A DNA stretch of 64,000 nucleotides from the NCBI GenBank assembly GCA_016720545.1, contig JADKKK010000014.1, positions 79,671 through 143,670 on the forward strand, in the 5' to 3' direction. Every line of letters begins with the position of its first letter. The first letter of the stretch is position 1. The notes below the pieces were generated by a model. The model saw nothing but the letters and a program-made list of their open reading frames with translations, did no database searches and was not told the DNA's origin. The DNA comes from Myxococcales bacterium. Lineage in GTDB: Bacteria > Myxococcota_A > Polyangia > Polyangiales > Polyangiaceae. Both the position numbers and the translations under genes were made by a program. Positions 54,443 through 63,946 of the stretch are shown piece by piece.

Positions 54443-56596
54443 GCGACGAAGAAGCACGCCCCGTGCAGGGCGCCAAAGGGGCGAAGATGAACTCGACCAT
54501 CGGGCCGGCCACGCAGGGCCTCGGTGATCACCTTGTCGAGACGGGAAGTCTGGCCGGGCCCGAGGCCTTCCAGCGCGTCCGCGACGAGGCGCTGGAGATC
54601 GTGAAGCGGTGCAAACCGTTCACGACCGAGAAGGGGTCTCGCACGGGATTGGTCGTCGGGTACGTGCAGAGCGGCAAGACGATGTCGATGATGGCCGTGG
54701 CGTCTCTCGCGCGCGACAACGGGTGCCGCATCATCGTGCTGCTCGCCGGTGTCACGACGAACCTCCTCCGCCAGAACTCGAAGCGCTTTCGAGACACGCT
54801 GCGGGCGGCCGCGGGAGGAAAAGAGCATTGGCTCATCATCAACTCGGACGAGGGGAAGAGTCGGACGTCGGACGCCCAGGCTCTCAGGCAAGCGGTAGTC
54901 GAGTGGCGCGACAAGTCGTTTCCGCAAGAGGAACAGCGAACACTCTTCCTCTCCGTGCTGAAGAACCACGTCCATCTCGAGTGGCTGCGCGCGCTCTTGG
55001 CTAAGGAGAGCCTCTCCGACATCCCGACGCTCGTTCTGGACGATGAAGCCGATCAAGCTGGCCTCAACGTCGGCGGCGAGGACGACCCTTCACGCACCTA
55101 CGTCCGCATTCAGCAGATCCGCGCGGCACTCCCCAATCACACGTACCTACAGTACACGGCAACACCACAGGCTCCGCTCCTCATCAGCATCGACGACATG
55201 CTCTCGCCCGAGTTCGCCGAACTGATCGAGCCCGGCGACGGCTACACGGGTGGCATGACGTTCTTCCCCGAGAAGAAGCGCCATCCGCACGTTCTGGACA
55301 TCCCGGTGGACGATCAGTTCAAGCCTGGCAGCACCCCCGACGGCCCGCCTCCGTCGCTCATCCACGCGCTCGCCACGTTCTTCGTCGGTTGCGCCGTGGC
55401 GCGTGTTCGTGGGAAGCCGACGACGCGTTCGATGCTGATCCATCCGAGCGCGCGCAACGCGGACCATGCCCAGTTCATGCTCTGGGCTCAGCAGATCCAG
55501 AAGCGCTGGAGCGAGTCGCTGAGCCGCGAGGGGGACCCGGATCGCGAGGACACGCTCAGCGAGATAGAGGCGGGCTACACGGAGCTGAAGCGCACGGCCG
55601 ACGATCTGCCCACCTTCGAGAGCTTGCTCCCGCAGCTCAGGCTCACCCTGTCGCGAACGCTGGCGAAGAAAGTGAACTCCGAGGACGGCAGCGAGGTCGA
55701 CTGGAAGAACGCGGGCGATCACATTCTCGTCGGCGGCGAGAAGCTCAATCGTGGCTACACGGTGGAGGGCCTGACGGTAACCTACATGCCGCGCGACTCG
55801 GGCGGCTGGAACGCCGACACGATCCAGCAACGAGCTCGCTTTTTTGGGTACAAGGCGAGCTACATCTCGCTCTGTCGCATCTACCTGCACCCCGACGTGC
55901 ACGCGGCCTACAGGAACTACGTGGTCCACGAGCGGGATGTTCGGCGTCAGCTGAGGGAGCATCGCGGGCGACCTCTTCGTGAGTGGCGGCGCGCGTTCTT
56001 CCTGGACGCCAAGATGCGCCCGACGCGAGCCAACGTACTCTCCGACCCACTCTTCCGCGTGAAGCGCGACAAACACTGGTTCGTCCAGCGCTACCCGCAC
56101 GTCGACGACGAGGCCTTCGCGTTCAACGAGGATCTCATCGATGCCTTCCTCAAGACGCTGAAGCTGAAGGCCGACACGGCGGGAGAGTTCCCGCGGATTC
56201 CGAGTCGGGACGACCACGGTCGACGCGCTGCTTTCGTCGCTCCTCCTCGACTTCAAGACGCCTCGTGAGACCGCGCTCTGGTATGCCCACTTGGTGAGTC
56301 TCTCGGATGCGCGGACAGAAAATCCGGCAGAGAAGGTCCAGGTTGTCGTGATCGACAACGCGGGCAAGCCCCGAGAGCGGACCCCCGACAAGACGGGAGC
56401 GCTCACTCTTCATCAAGGTCGCTCATCAGCAGCCACTGGGGGGACCAAGGCCGACAAGGACCTGGTGGTGAAGGGCACGATCACTCTTCAGATTCATCGA
56501 GTCAACGTGCAAGACGGACCGGCGCGTGAGATTCGCGGGCTCGCCCTGTACGTGCCGCGCGAGCACGACGCAGTGGCGGGAGGGAACGGGGGTTGA
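54439..56596 (+). pseudogene. Z1-domain ATPase, one frameshift near its C-terminus
   Basis: The intact piece runs from ATG 54439 to 56268. Walker A is LVVGYVQSGKTMSMM (residues about 71-85), Walker B is TLVLDDEADQAG (201-205) and QYTATPQAPLL follows. The Z1 domain has HILVGGEKLNRGYTVEGLTV and IQQRARFFGYKASY. After about residue 590 the frame is lost. Shifting by one base near 56215 continues with DALLSSLLLDFKTPRETALW and runs to the stop at 56594-56596, which overlaps the next start. Z1 proteins act as SF2-helicase-like motors in MORC/MutL-type restriction systems. Confidence 0.85.
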
Positions 56597-57570
56597 GTAG
56601 CCTCGACGCGTTCCGGGCACTGTCCCTGCCGACGGGCGAGGGGTCGTTTCGGCTCGGGGATCCGGTGTGCGCTGGCTGTCGCCTCGCGGTGTCTCACGAG
56701 GGACACCTGGCGTTGTTGATCGACGTCGTTCGAACCGAGGCGTCGAATCCGCGACACTTCGAGAACCTGCGTTATGAGCCGCCGCGTGAGCTGGAGGTCA
56801 TCGGTCGCGGCGGTCGCAGGCGCCAACCCCTCGCGGCCCTGGTCTGTCGAACCAAGGACGAGGGGCTGCAGTCGGCGTTTCTTCGCATCGCCGTCGCTCT
56901 CCTCGACACCAGCGCAGCGAAGCTCACCGAAGGAGAGCTGGAGACTCGCCTCGACGAGAACGTCAACCTCTTCCGCGCCCTCGGTCGACCTGCGAGCCAG
57001 ACGATCCAGGGGCTCTGGTGCGAGCTTGCCGTCGTGCTGTGGAGCGCGGACGTTCGACTCGCTCTCGCAAGTTGGCACTCGAGCCCTCGCGCGCTCCACG
57101 ACTTCGTTGCAGGCCCGGCAAGGCTCGAGGTGAAGAGCTGCGGAACGGGGATGCGCGAGCACGCCCTTCGACTCGAGCAGCTTCAGGAGGCCCCGGGGGG
57201 TCGCACCCTCCTGGCTTCGCTCGTCGTCGGAGAGTCCGATGACGGCGAGACCGTGGGCGATCTCTGCGACGCCGTTCTCGCGCGCGTGGACCACGACATC
57301 GAGCTCAAGCGGCGCCTCGAGACCATCGTGACGCAGAGCTTGGGAAGAGACTGGAGGGAGGCTGCGTCCCGGCGCTTCGCCCTCGAGGAGGCACGGCGTG
57401 AGCTCCGAATCTACGACGCCCGCCAGGTGCCCACCGTTCCGCAACCGCTCCCTGCCGAGGTGAAGCACGTCCACTTCGTAGTCGACCTCTCCACGACGAC
57501 CGCGATGTCCTTCGGCACGGCTCGCGAGCTCGGCGGGTTCTTCGAGGGGATCCTTCCCGGCGACGAGTAG
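56593..57570 (+). CDS. PD-(D/E)XK motif protein (DUF4420 type)
   Basis: A TTG start overlaps the Z1 stop (TTGA). The nuclease core lies at residues 139-182: QGLWCELAVVLW (Glu144), LHDFVAGPARLEVKSCGTG (Asp170, Glu179-x-Lys181), the catalytic set of PD-(D/E)XK enzymes. The N-terminal half is beta-rich and the C-terminal part is a helical bundle. The architecture and its place between Z1 and the methyltransferase fit the DUF4420 family of restriction-system-associated proteins. It is the likely cleaving subunit. Confidence 0.82.
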   Translation: MSSLDAFRALSLPTGEGSFRLGDPVCAGCRLAVSHEGHLALLIDVVRTEASNPRHFENLRYEPPRELEVIGRGGRRRQPLAALVCRTKDEGLQSAFLRIAVALLDTSAAKLTEGELETRLDENVNLFRALGRPASQTIQGLWCELAVVLWSADVRLALASWHSSPRALHDFVAGPARLEVKSCGTGMREHALRLEQLQEAPGGRTLLASLVVGESDDGETVGDLCDAVLARVDHDIELKRRLETIVTQSLGRDWREAASRRFALEEARRELRIYDARQVPTVPQPLPAEVKHVHFVVDLSTTTAMSFGTARELGGFFEGILPGDE

Positions 57571-57618
57571 CTCCTCCACACGGGCACGAAACACGTCGCA
57601 AGGAGGCTCGACGCGCGC

Positions 57619-57654
57619 TACAGTTCCTGTACAAACGTCGAGGTCCTTCGGACC
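57619..57654 (+). promoter_or_regulatory. small palindromes in the leader of the methyltransferase gene
   Basis: TACAG-TTC-CTGTA (57619-57631) is a 13-bp dyad and GGTCC-TTC-GGACC just after it is a possible RNA hairpin directly before the AGGAG ribosome site. They could serve separate control of the methyltransferase, as expected for restriction systems. No controller gene is present. Confidence 0.3.
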
Positions 57655-57665
57655 GCGAGGAGACC

Positions 57666-58971
57666 ATGGGCAAGCCGAAGTTGATCAGCCTCTTCAGCGG
57701 CGCCGGCGGCCTGGACTACGGCCTCGAGGCGGCCGGCTTTCACACGGGTGCCTGCGTGGAGATCGACCACGACAGCTGCGAGACCCTGCGGGTCAGCCGT
57801 CCGAAGTGGAACGTGATCGAGCGGAGCATCTTCGACGTGCCGACCGAGGAGATGCTCGAGGCCGCCGGAGCGCGCGCAGGCGAGATCGATCTCGTCATCG
57901 GAGGCCCGCCGTGTCAGCCGTTCTCGAAGTCGGGGTATTGGGCTCGGGGCGATTCGGCGCGGCTCAACGATCCGCGCTCGAAGACGCTGGACGCGTACTT
58001 GCGCGTGCTCGAGGAAGCGAAGCCCCGGGCCTTTCTTCTTGAGAACGTCAAAGGGCTCGACTTCAAGGGCAAGGGCGAGGGGCTCGATCTGCTCACGGAG
58101 GGCCTCGAGGCCATCAACAAGCGAACGAAGAGCCTCTACAAGGTTCGGGCGCTTCCGGTGGACGCCGCGAGCTTCGGCGTTCCGCAGCACCGAGAGCGGC
58201 TGCTCCTGGTCGGCGCGCGAGACGGGAGAGACTTCGTGGTCCCCGAGGCTACTCACGGAGACGCGCACGCGGATCTCTTCACGACGCCGCAGGCCTACCA
58301 CACCACATGGGATGTGCTGCGCGACGTCGAGCGAGACACCGAACATGACCTTGCGATGCGCGGTCAGTTCGCCGACCTCCTCGCCTCAATTCCCGAGGGA
58401 CAGAATTACCTGTGGCACACGGCGCGGGGCCAAGAACGCGCGGTGCTCGCCGGTCTGAAGCCGGGCCGGGAGCTGTTCGGGTGGCGCCGGCACTATTGGA
58501 CCTTCCTCCTGAAGCTCGCAAAGAATCGCCCTTCATGGACCGTGCAGGCCCAGCCGGGACCGGCCGCCGGTCCGTTCCACTGGGACAACAGGCGACTCAG
58601 CCCGCGCGAGATGTGTCGTCTCCAGACCATGCCGGACAACGTTCGCGTTCAGGGAAACCTCCTGTCGGCGCAACGTCAGATAGGCAACGCCGTCCCGTCC
58701 CTTCTGGGCGAAGTGATCGGACGGGCGATTCGCGCGCAGTTGCTCGGCTCCCCCGCACGCGGCCCCGTGAAGCTCATGCCGACGCGCAGCGACACTATCC
58801 CTCAGGCCAAGCCGCCGGAGGAAGTGCCGATGAAGTACCACCTGCGCGAGGGGGAAGCATACGGCCCACCCCGGCACAGGGCAGGGCGCGCCGCTGTCGC
58901 GCGGAGGCACGCGCCTCAGCCTGACGGTGCGCCGGACGCGCCGCGAACCACGGCAACGATCTCGTCGGTGA
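57666..58971 (+). CDS. DNA cytosine-5 methyltransferase (Dcm family)
   Basis: All main motifs are present: I (LISLFSGAGGLDYGLEAAGF), IV (LVIGGPPCQPFSKSG, catalytic Cys83), VI (AFLLENVKG, residues 122-130), VIII (GVPQHRERLLLVGA), IX (RRLSPREMCRLQTMPD) and X (QIGNAVPSLLGEVIGRAI). The target-recognition part lies at residues of about 215-290. As read the frame continues to 59243, through antisense of the Vsr gene. A one-base shift near 58860 instead gives AHPGTGQGA, a common end in this group, and a stop at 58969-58971. An AGGAG site precedes the ATG. It should protect host DNA for the adjacent nucleases. Confidence 0.92.
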
Positions 58972-59380
58972 TGCGGTCCACGTCCTTCAGGATATCCGAC
59001 TCCCAGAAGCGCAGGACCCGCCAGCCGTCGCGGTCGAGCTGTGCCGTATTGGACATGTCACGCTCTACGTTGCGCGTGATCTTGGCCACCCAATACGGGG
59101 CGTTGTGCCCATCTTCGAGGCGGGCGATTCGCTGTTCGAAGTTCTTTCCGTGCCAGAAGTCGCCGTCGCAGAAGACGACGACCCGCGCCTTCGTGAAGAC
59201 GAGATCGGGTCGCCCCGGGAGCCCGGAAAGGTCGACCCGATAGCGAAGGCCGCGCGCCCAGACCGCGCGACGGAGAACGAGCTCGCACTTGGTGTCCCGC
59301 TTCGCGCTCGAGCCACGCGCGGCCTTCGAGGCGCGCGACGACGCGGGCGTGAAGGGGGCGTAGCGGGGTACGGCGGGCAT
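58916..59380 (-). CDS. Vsr-like very-short-patch repair/nicking endonuclease
   Basis: The 154-aa protein has KCELVLRRAVWARGLRYRVD, GLPGRPDLVFTKARVVVFCD (catalytic Asp59) and GDFWHGKNFEQR, then YWVAKITRNVERDMSN and a final GWRVLRFWESDILKD. The zinc-binding Cys that follows FWHG in E. coli Vsr is replaced by Lys-Asn. Vsr nicks at T:G mismatches made by deamination of 5-methylcytosine and is often paired with Dcm-type enzymes. Related proteins also serve as nucleases in MORC-type systems. It converges on, and overlaps, the methyltransferase gene. Confidence 0.87.
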   Translation of the reverse strand: MPAVPRYAPFTPASSRASKAARGSSAKRDTKCELVLRRAVWARGLRYRVDLSGLPGRPDLVFTKARVVVFCDGDFWHGKNFEQRIARLEDGHNAPYWVAKITRNVERDMSNTAQLDRDGWRVLRFWESDILKDVDRITDEIVAVVRGASGAPSG

Positions 59381-59393
59381 CGCGGGAGGGGCC

Positions 59394-60287
59394 TCAGGCC
59401 CGTGGGCGCATTCGGTAGTGAAGGCGCAACATGGTCATTCCCAAGAACCTCACGAGGTGGTCGCAGCGAAGCTCTCCGTCGTCGTCGCGGTACACGGTGA
59501 AGTGCTCGCGGAGCGACGTGAGGTGGCTCACCTTCAGGCGTCCCTCGTCGAGGTCGAGCACACGGTAAAAGCCGGCGTCGCCGAACGAGCGCCCGGCCGA
59601 CGTGAGCGTGAAGCGGCCCGCTTCGTCGTGCCCAGGCGCGAGGATCACCGTCGCGTTCCCTCGGGGCAGCGGGAACACCACCTTCACGCAGCGCCCGCGC
59701 CGCCCCGGGATCTCCACGGTCGTGTAGAAGCCCGTGTACACCACGCGGCCCGAGTCCTTCACGCGCCGGTACCAGCCCGTGTGGACGATCTGGCCTCCTG
59801 CGTCCCGGAGTGGCCACACCTCGCTGGTCATGCCCCGGCTCATGTCGAGGCCGAACACTGGGAAATTAAGCTGGTTCATCGTGCGGCTCACCGTCGAGAC
59901 GATGAGCCAGAGGAAGAGCCGCCCCGGAAAGGGGGACTCGCTCCACACGTCGAGATCGTAGCGGCTCGTGTGCTCGTAGAAGGCGCGCACCTCGGCGTCG
60001 GTCTGCGTCGGGTCGAACCCGTCGCTCGCGAGCACCTCGAACCGCGGCACGAGCCCGGCGTCCGCGGGCTCGCGGTCGATCGTGAGGCCCTCACGCTCGG
60101 CGACGAGCTCGTAGGGGCGCTCGCCGATCTCGCCGTCGGGGCCCGTGGGGCCGACGAGCCACGGCACGTCGCGCTTCGCCAGCGCCCGACCGAAGAGGCG
60201 CAGTCCCACGCGGATCAACGCCGCCCCGAGCGATCCGAGCGCGAGCTGGATCGACCAAGGGCGCGCCGCGCGAAGGGAGTCGTTCAC
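59394..60287 (-). CDS. conserved hypothetical protein
   Basis: The 297-aa protein has one N-terminal hydrophobic helix (IQLALGSLGAALIRVGLRLF), then a mixed domain with FYEHTSRYDLDVWSESPFPG and FGLDMSRGMTSEVWPLRDAG. Regular beta strands follow (HTGWYRRVKDSGRVVYTGFY) and it ends LVRFLGMTMLRLHYRMRP. I do not recognise the family. It is probably membrane-attached. It lies just beyond the Vsr gene and looks like resident chromosome rather than part of the island. Confidence 0.65.
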   Translation of the reverse strand: MNDSLRAARPWSIQLALGSLGAALIRVGLRLFGRALAKRDVPWLVGPTGPDGEIGERPYELVAEREGLTIDREPADAGLVPRFEVLASDGFDPTQTDAEVRAFYEHTSRYDLDVWSESPFPGRLFLWLIVSTVSRTMNQLNFPVFGLDMSRGMTSEVWPLRDAGGQIVHTGWYRRVKDSGRVVYTGFYTTVEIPGRRGRCVKVVFPLPRGNATVILAPGHDEAGRFTLTSAGRSFGDAGFYRVLDLDEGRLKVSHLTSLREHFTVYRDDDGELRCDHLVRFLGMTMLRLHYRMRPRA

Positions 60288-60413
60288 CGCCGCGAGCCTA
60301 CCTGAGTGTGCCCGGACAGCGGACCCTTCAGCGAGGCGCAGCCTCCCGAGCCTCTTGCCTCACGTGAGAGCACCCGAGCCCCTTCGCCCGCCCTTCGCCT
60401 GCGCCCGCACGGA

Positions 60414-60881
60414 CTACCTCGCTCGGGGGCCGCGCTGCCGCCGCTCGATCGCCCGGACGTCCCGGAGATCCTGCGGCCGCGCCACCGCGCGCTTGTTCGC
60501 GAGGAGGTCTTCGACGCCGATGAAGGTCGCCTGTCCGCCGGGGAGGTCGACCGTCACCCGGCGGAGCCATGACTCTTCAAAGGTAACACCCGGGAGCTCC
60601 TGAAGCAGGTCCACGCGCGCGGGGGCGCGACCCAGCCACACGATCTCGTCGGATCGCGCGCAGCGCAGCTCGGCCACGAGGACCTCGGGCACTCCGAAGC
60701 GGAGGAGGGCGCCACACGCGCGCGCGATGTTCTCAGGTGCCGCGTCGAGCCACAGGTCGAGGTCCTTCGTCGATCGCGGGCGCGCGTGGAGCGACACGGC
60801 GTGCCCGCCCACGACCAGGAAGCGCACGCCGGCCGCCGTGAGCGCACAGAGAAGCTCGATCAAATCGGGGGGTAGGCTCAT
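60414..60881 (-). CDS. nucleotidyltransferase-fold protein
   Basis: MSLPPDLIELLCALTAAGVR is followed by FLVVGGHAVSLHARPRSTKD and LDLWLDAAPENI, the GG...D-x-D core of the minimal nucleotidyltransferase (MNT/AbiEii-like) superfamily, and ATFIGVEDLLANKRAVARPQ. Length, 155 aa, fits. Members are antitoxins or toxins of HEPN-MNT-type pairs or of unknown role. The upstream overlapping gene is its likely partner. Confidence 0.8.
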   Translation of the reverse strand: MSLPPDLIELLCALTAAGVRFLVVGGHAVSLHARPRSTKDLDLWLDAAPENIARACGALLRFGVPEVLVAELRCARSDEIVWLGRAPARVDLLQELPGVTFEESWLRRVTVDLPGGQATFIGVEDLLANKRAVARPQDLRDVRAIERRQRGPRAR

Positions 60882-61038
60882 CGGGGTGGCTCAGGCTCCA
60901 GGCCGTCAGCGAGAGCTCGACGCACGCCTCGAACCGCGCGGCCGGGCCCGCGTCGTCCCAGAAGGCCTGGTCCGCCGCGTCGAGCTCGCGGTGGCTCCGC
61001 ACGCGGCCCCCGGTCCAGCTCGGCTTGGTCCCGGACAT
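60733..61038 (-). CDS. small partner protein overlapping the nucleotidyltransferase gene
   Basis: From MSGTKPSWTG the frame reads ELDAADQAFWDDAGPAARFE, ACVELSLTAWSLSHPDEPTP and RFDR, a pattern that I associate with short proteins preceding such nucleotidyltransferases. The frame then stays open for about 150 bases inside the nucleotidyltransferase gene. The true protein probably ends near RFDR, through a missed stop or indel near the C run, or the genes really overlap. Confidence 0.5.
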   Translation of the reverse strand: MSGTKPSWTGGRVRSHRELDAADQAFWDDAGPAARFEACVELSLTAWSLSHPDEPTPRFDRASLCAHGGRRALPGRGRARRVAPRAPAIDEGPRPVARRGT

Positions 61039-61167
61039 ACCGAGAGCGTACCACGGCCCCCGAGCCTGCAGGGTCATGCAGGCGCAAGAACGCTGCTTCT
61101 TAGTGCGATTGGCGTGGTCTACGGTCCACCCGCCCGGCCCGCTCGGCTTCGTCGGGAGCGGCGTGGT

Positions 61168-63946
61168 CTACCCCTCCGCGGGGTCGTCCGCCGCGGGCGC
61201 TGCCGGCGCGAGGCCGAGGCGAGGCGACGACGCGAGGAAGCGCTCCCGCTGATCGTCGGCGAGCAGCTCCGAAGCGGGGCGCCCGTGGATGGTGGTGCCT
61301 ACGATCATGAGCGAGCGCTCGACCTTCTCGATCGGGTTCACGTTGTCTTGGATCACGGTCTCGAGGAGCGTGCGATCGAAGCCGTGCGTGGCGGCGAGCA
61401 CGACGTGCAGCGTCGCGTCGTCGATGGGGAGCGCGCCCGACTTCGTGAGCGCGTCGAGGAGGTCGAACGCGCGGTTCTTCTCCTCCTTCTGCTGCTTCGC
61501 GGAGAGGCGAGACTCCTCGGGCTCCGAGAGCAGGCCCTTCTGCGCGGTGCGCGTCCAGCGATCGCCGGGGTGCAAGATCGTCGCGCGGAGCGCGCCGTCC
61601 TCGTCGAGCTCCTCGAACCTCTTGTCGAGCAGCGCGGGCAGCAAGGTGTAGTCGACCACGTCGCCGCCCGCGGTCGCGCCGCTCTCCGCGGCGAACCCCC
61701 GGGCGACCGCGGGAGCCGGCGGGGCCGGCGCGGCGGTGACCGGAGACGGCGCAGGCGCAGGCGGCGGCGCAGGCGGCCGCGCGGGCGCGGGTGCGGGCGG
61801 CATAGGGGCCGACATCCGCGCCATCATGGGCGCCGGGGCGCCCCTGGGGCGGAGGCGCGAAGCCGGCCATCATGGGCGGCGGCGGTCCACCGCGCGCCGC
61901 GCCAAGCGGCCCACCGAAGCCCGGGGGCGCGCCCGCAGGGCCCGCTGAAGGGTAGGCCATGGCCTGCGAGACCGGCGCCGAGGGGTAGACGGGGGTCGAT
62001 CGGTTCAGCTCGGCGAGCCGGAGGGCCTCTCGCTCTTGCTCTTCCGCGATCTCGCGCTGCTTCGAGGCGTGGATCATCTGCAACATCTTCCCGACGTACT
62101 CGGCGACTCGCGCGAGCTTGTCGGCGGGCGGGGCCTCGGGCGGGCCGTCGTACGAGAGGAGATCGCTCGGAATTTGGTACTCGATGAAGAGACTCAAGAG
62201 CTCCTGTGTCAGCTTGATCTCTTTGGTCAGGCTGTCCGGCTCGAGCTTGAGGAGCTTCTCGAGCTGGGGCTTTATCTGGACCACGCACACGGCGAACAGC
62301 GTGCTCTCGAGCTGCATGCCGCGGAACGCCTTGGCGAAGCGCTGCTGCTCGGGCGAGAGGGACTCGATCGCGTCGCGGAACTCCTTCGGGGTGGGGAGCT
62401 GCTCGAGCATCAGCGGGATCTTCAACAGGTCCTTGTTCTGCAGGATGACCGCGTGGCGCGGCTCGAACACGTCCGCGGACGCGATGCGGCCGACCATCAA
62501 GATGAAGCTGCTGAACTGGCGCGCCCGGGCGACGAGCGACAGCGAGAGGCCCGACTGCCCCGAGAACTCGTGGGAGATCCACGCGTGCAGGAAGCGCTCG
62601 CCCAGGAACGACACCCGCGTGGAGGCGTCGAGGGCGAAGCTCATGGGGTGGCGGGCCGCGCTGCTCGCCACAGTGGTCGAGATAGGATCGGGCATCGCGC
62701 TCCCTCGCTCTGCCTCGACCGTGAGCACACCTTCGGGGTAGTGGTCGGGGCGTCGGATAGCGTACGAGAACGGCCGCGGGCGGTACTCCGGTTTCACCAG
62801 CTTCTGGTGATGAAACTGCATGTACGCGTTGAAGTCGTCGGGAGTCACCTCCTTGCCGATGGCCGCGATCAGCTGCTTTCGCAGCATGTCCTCGATGTGG
62901 TCGACGGCGAACGAGAACTGCTGGCACACCTCCCGCGCGTGGAGGAGCGTGACGAGCAGCCCGCCCTCGACGGCCGTGAGGATCGCGCCGTCGGACGGGA
63001 ACGCGGCCGAGAGCGCCCGGCACTTCTCGGCCAACGAGCGGCGCTCCTCGGCGAGGAACGCGCTCCGGAACGTCGCGGGCAAGACGTCGCCCTCGCCCAC
63101 TCGACGGCCTTCGTCCGGGCCGCCCTCGAAGAGCGGCAGGACAGGAACGAACACGTCGCGCGCGTGGATGGCCGAGAGATCGCGGCCGTGGTCCGGCTGG
63201 GCCGGGAAGAGGTCCCCTTGGAAATAGGCCAACACCCGCGCGCACCACCCGTGGAGCTCCTCGAGCGCGGCCAGCGCGGCCTCGACTTGCGGGTTGCGAC
63301 GCGGCGTGTGGCAGGCCTTCGCCGTGCGATCGATCGCGAACGAGGGGCGCGACTCCGCGTCGAGGCGACCCAAGAGCCACGTGACGTTGACCTCCACGGG
63401 GGGGCGGACCACGCCGAGAGGGCGCGGCGTGGTCTTGGCGCCGGTCTTGAGCTCGACGCTCCCGATGCGGGCGAGCAGCGTCAGCGGCTTGTCGGGCTCG
63501 TTGCCCTGATAGGCCACGAGCGCATACGAGAAGTCGAAGCTCCAGAAGTAATCGGTGACCTTGGTGACGACCTTGCTCGTGATCTTGTCTTTGCCGAAGA
63601 AGCCGCGCGCCTCGGTCACGACCTCGGGCGAGTCGATCGTGCGGGTCTCTTCACGGAGGAAGCGGCAGTCCTCCTGGGCCTCGAGGCGGAGCGTGACCGA
63701 GCGGGTCTCCGCCCACTGTCGGAGCGTCACGCGCCCCTCCTCCGGGAGGCCCACGACCTCCAGGCACTGAAAGAGCGCGGCGATCGAGAGCTCGGTCACG
63801 CGCTCCGCGAGCAGGTATTTGTCGTCGTAGCCGTGCGGGACGTCCGCCGGGTACTGCGGGTTCCGGGTGTTGTCGAGGAGCGTGCGGATCCGCCCCAGCG
63901 CGGCGTCGATTTTGGCCCTGAACTGGTGCTCGTCGTAGCGCTCCAT
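61168..63946 (-). pseudogene. large hypothetical protein of about 925 aa, one frameshift in a Pro-rich linker
   Basis: The N-terminal 690 residues read continuously from MERYDEHQFRAKIDAALGRI and are mostly helical, with AAIGKEVTPDDFNAYMQFHH and a region near ALDASTRVSFLGERFLHAW. No family is recognised. A Pro/Ala/Gly linker at about residues 690-740 loses frame near 61837-61848. After one base change it continues as MMARMSAPMPPAPAPARPPA and ends with a 150-aa helical domain (RFEELDEDGALRATILHPGD; DLLDALTKSGALPIDDATLH). The stop is at 61168. The join in a GC-rich homopolymer suggests a read error. Confidence 0.65.
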
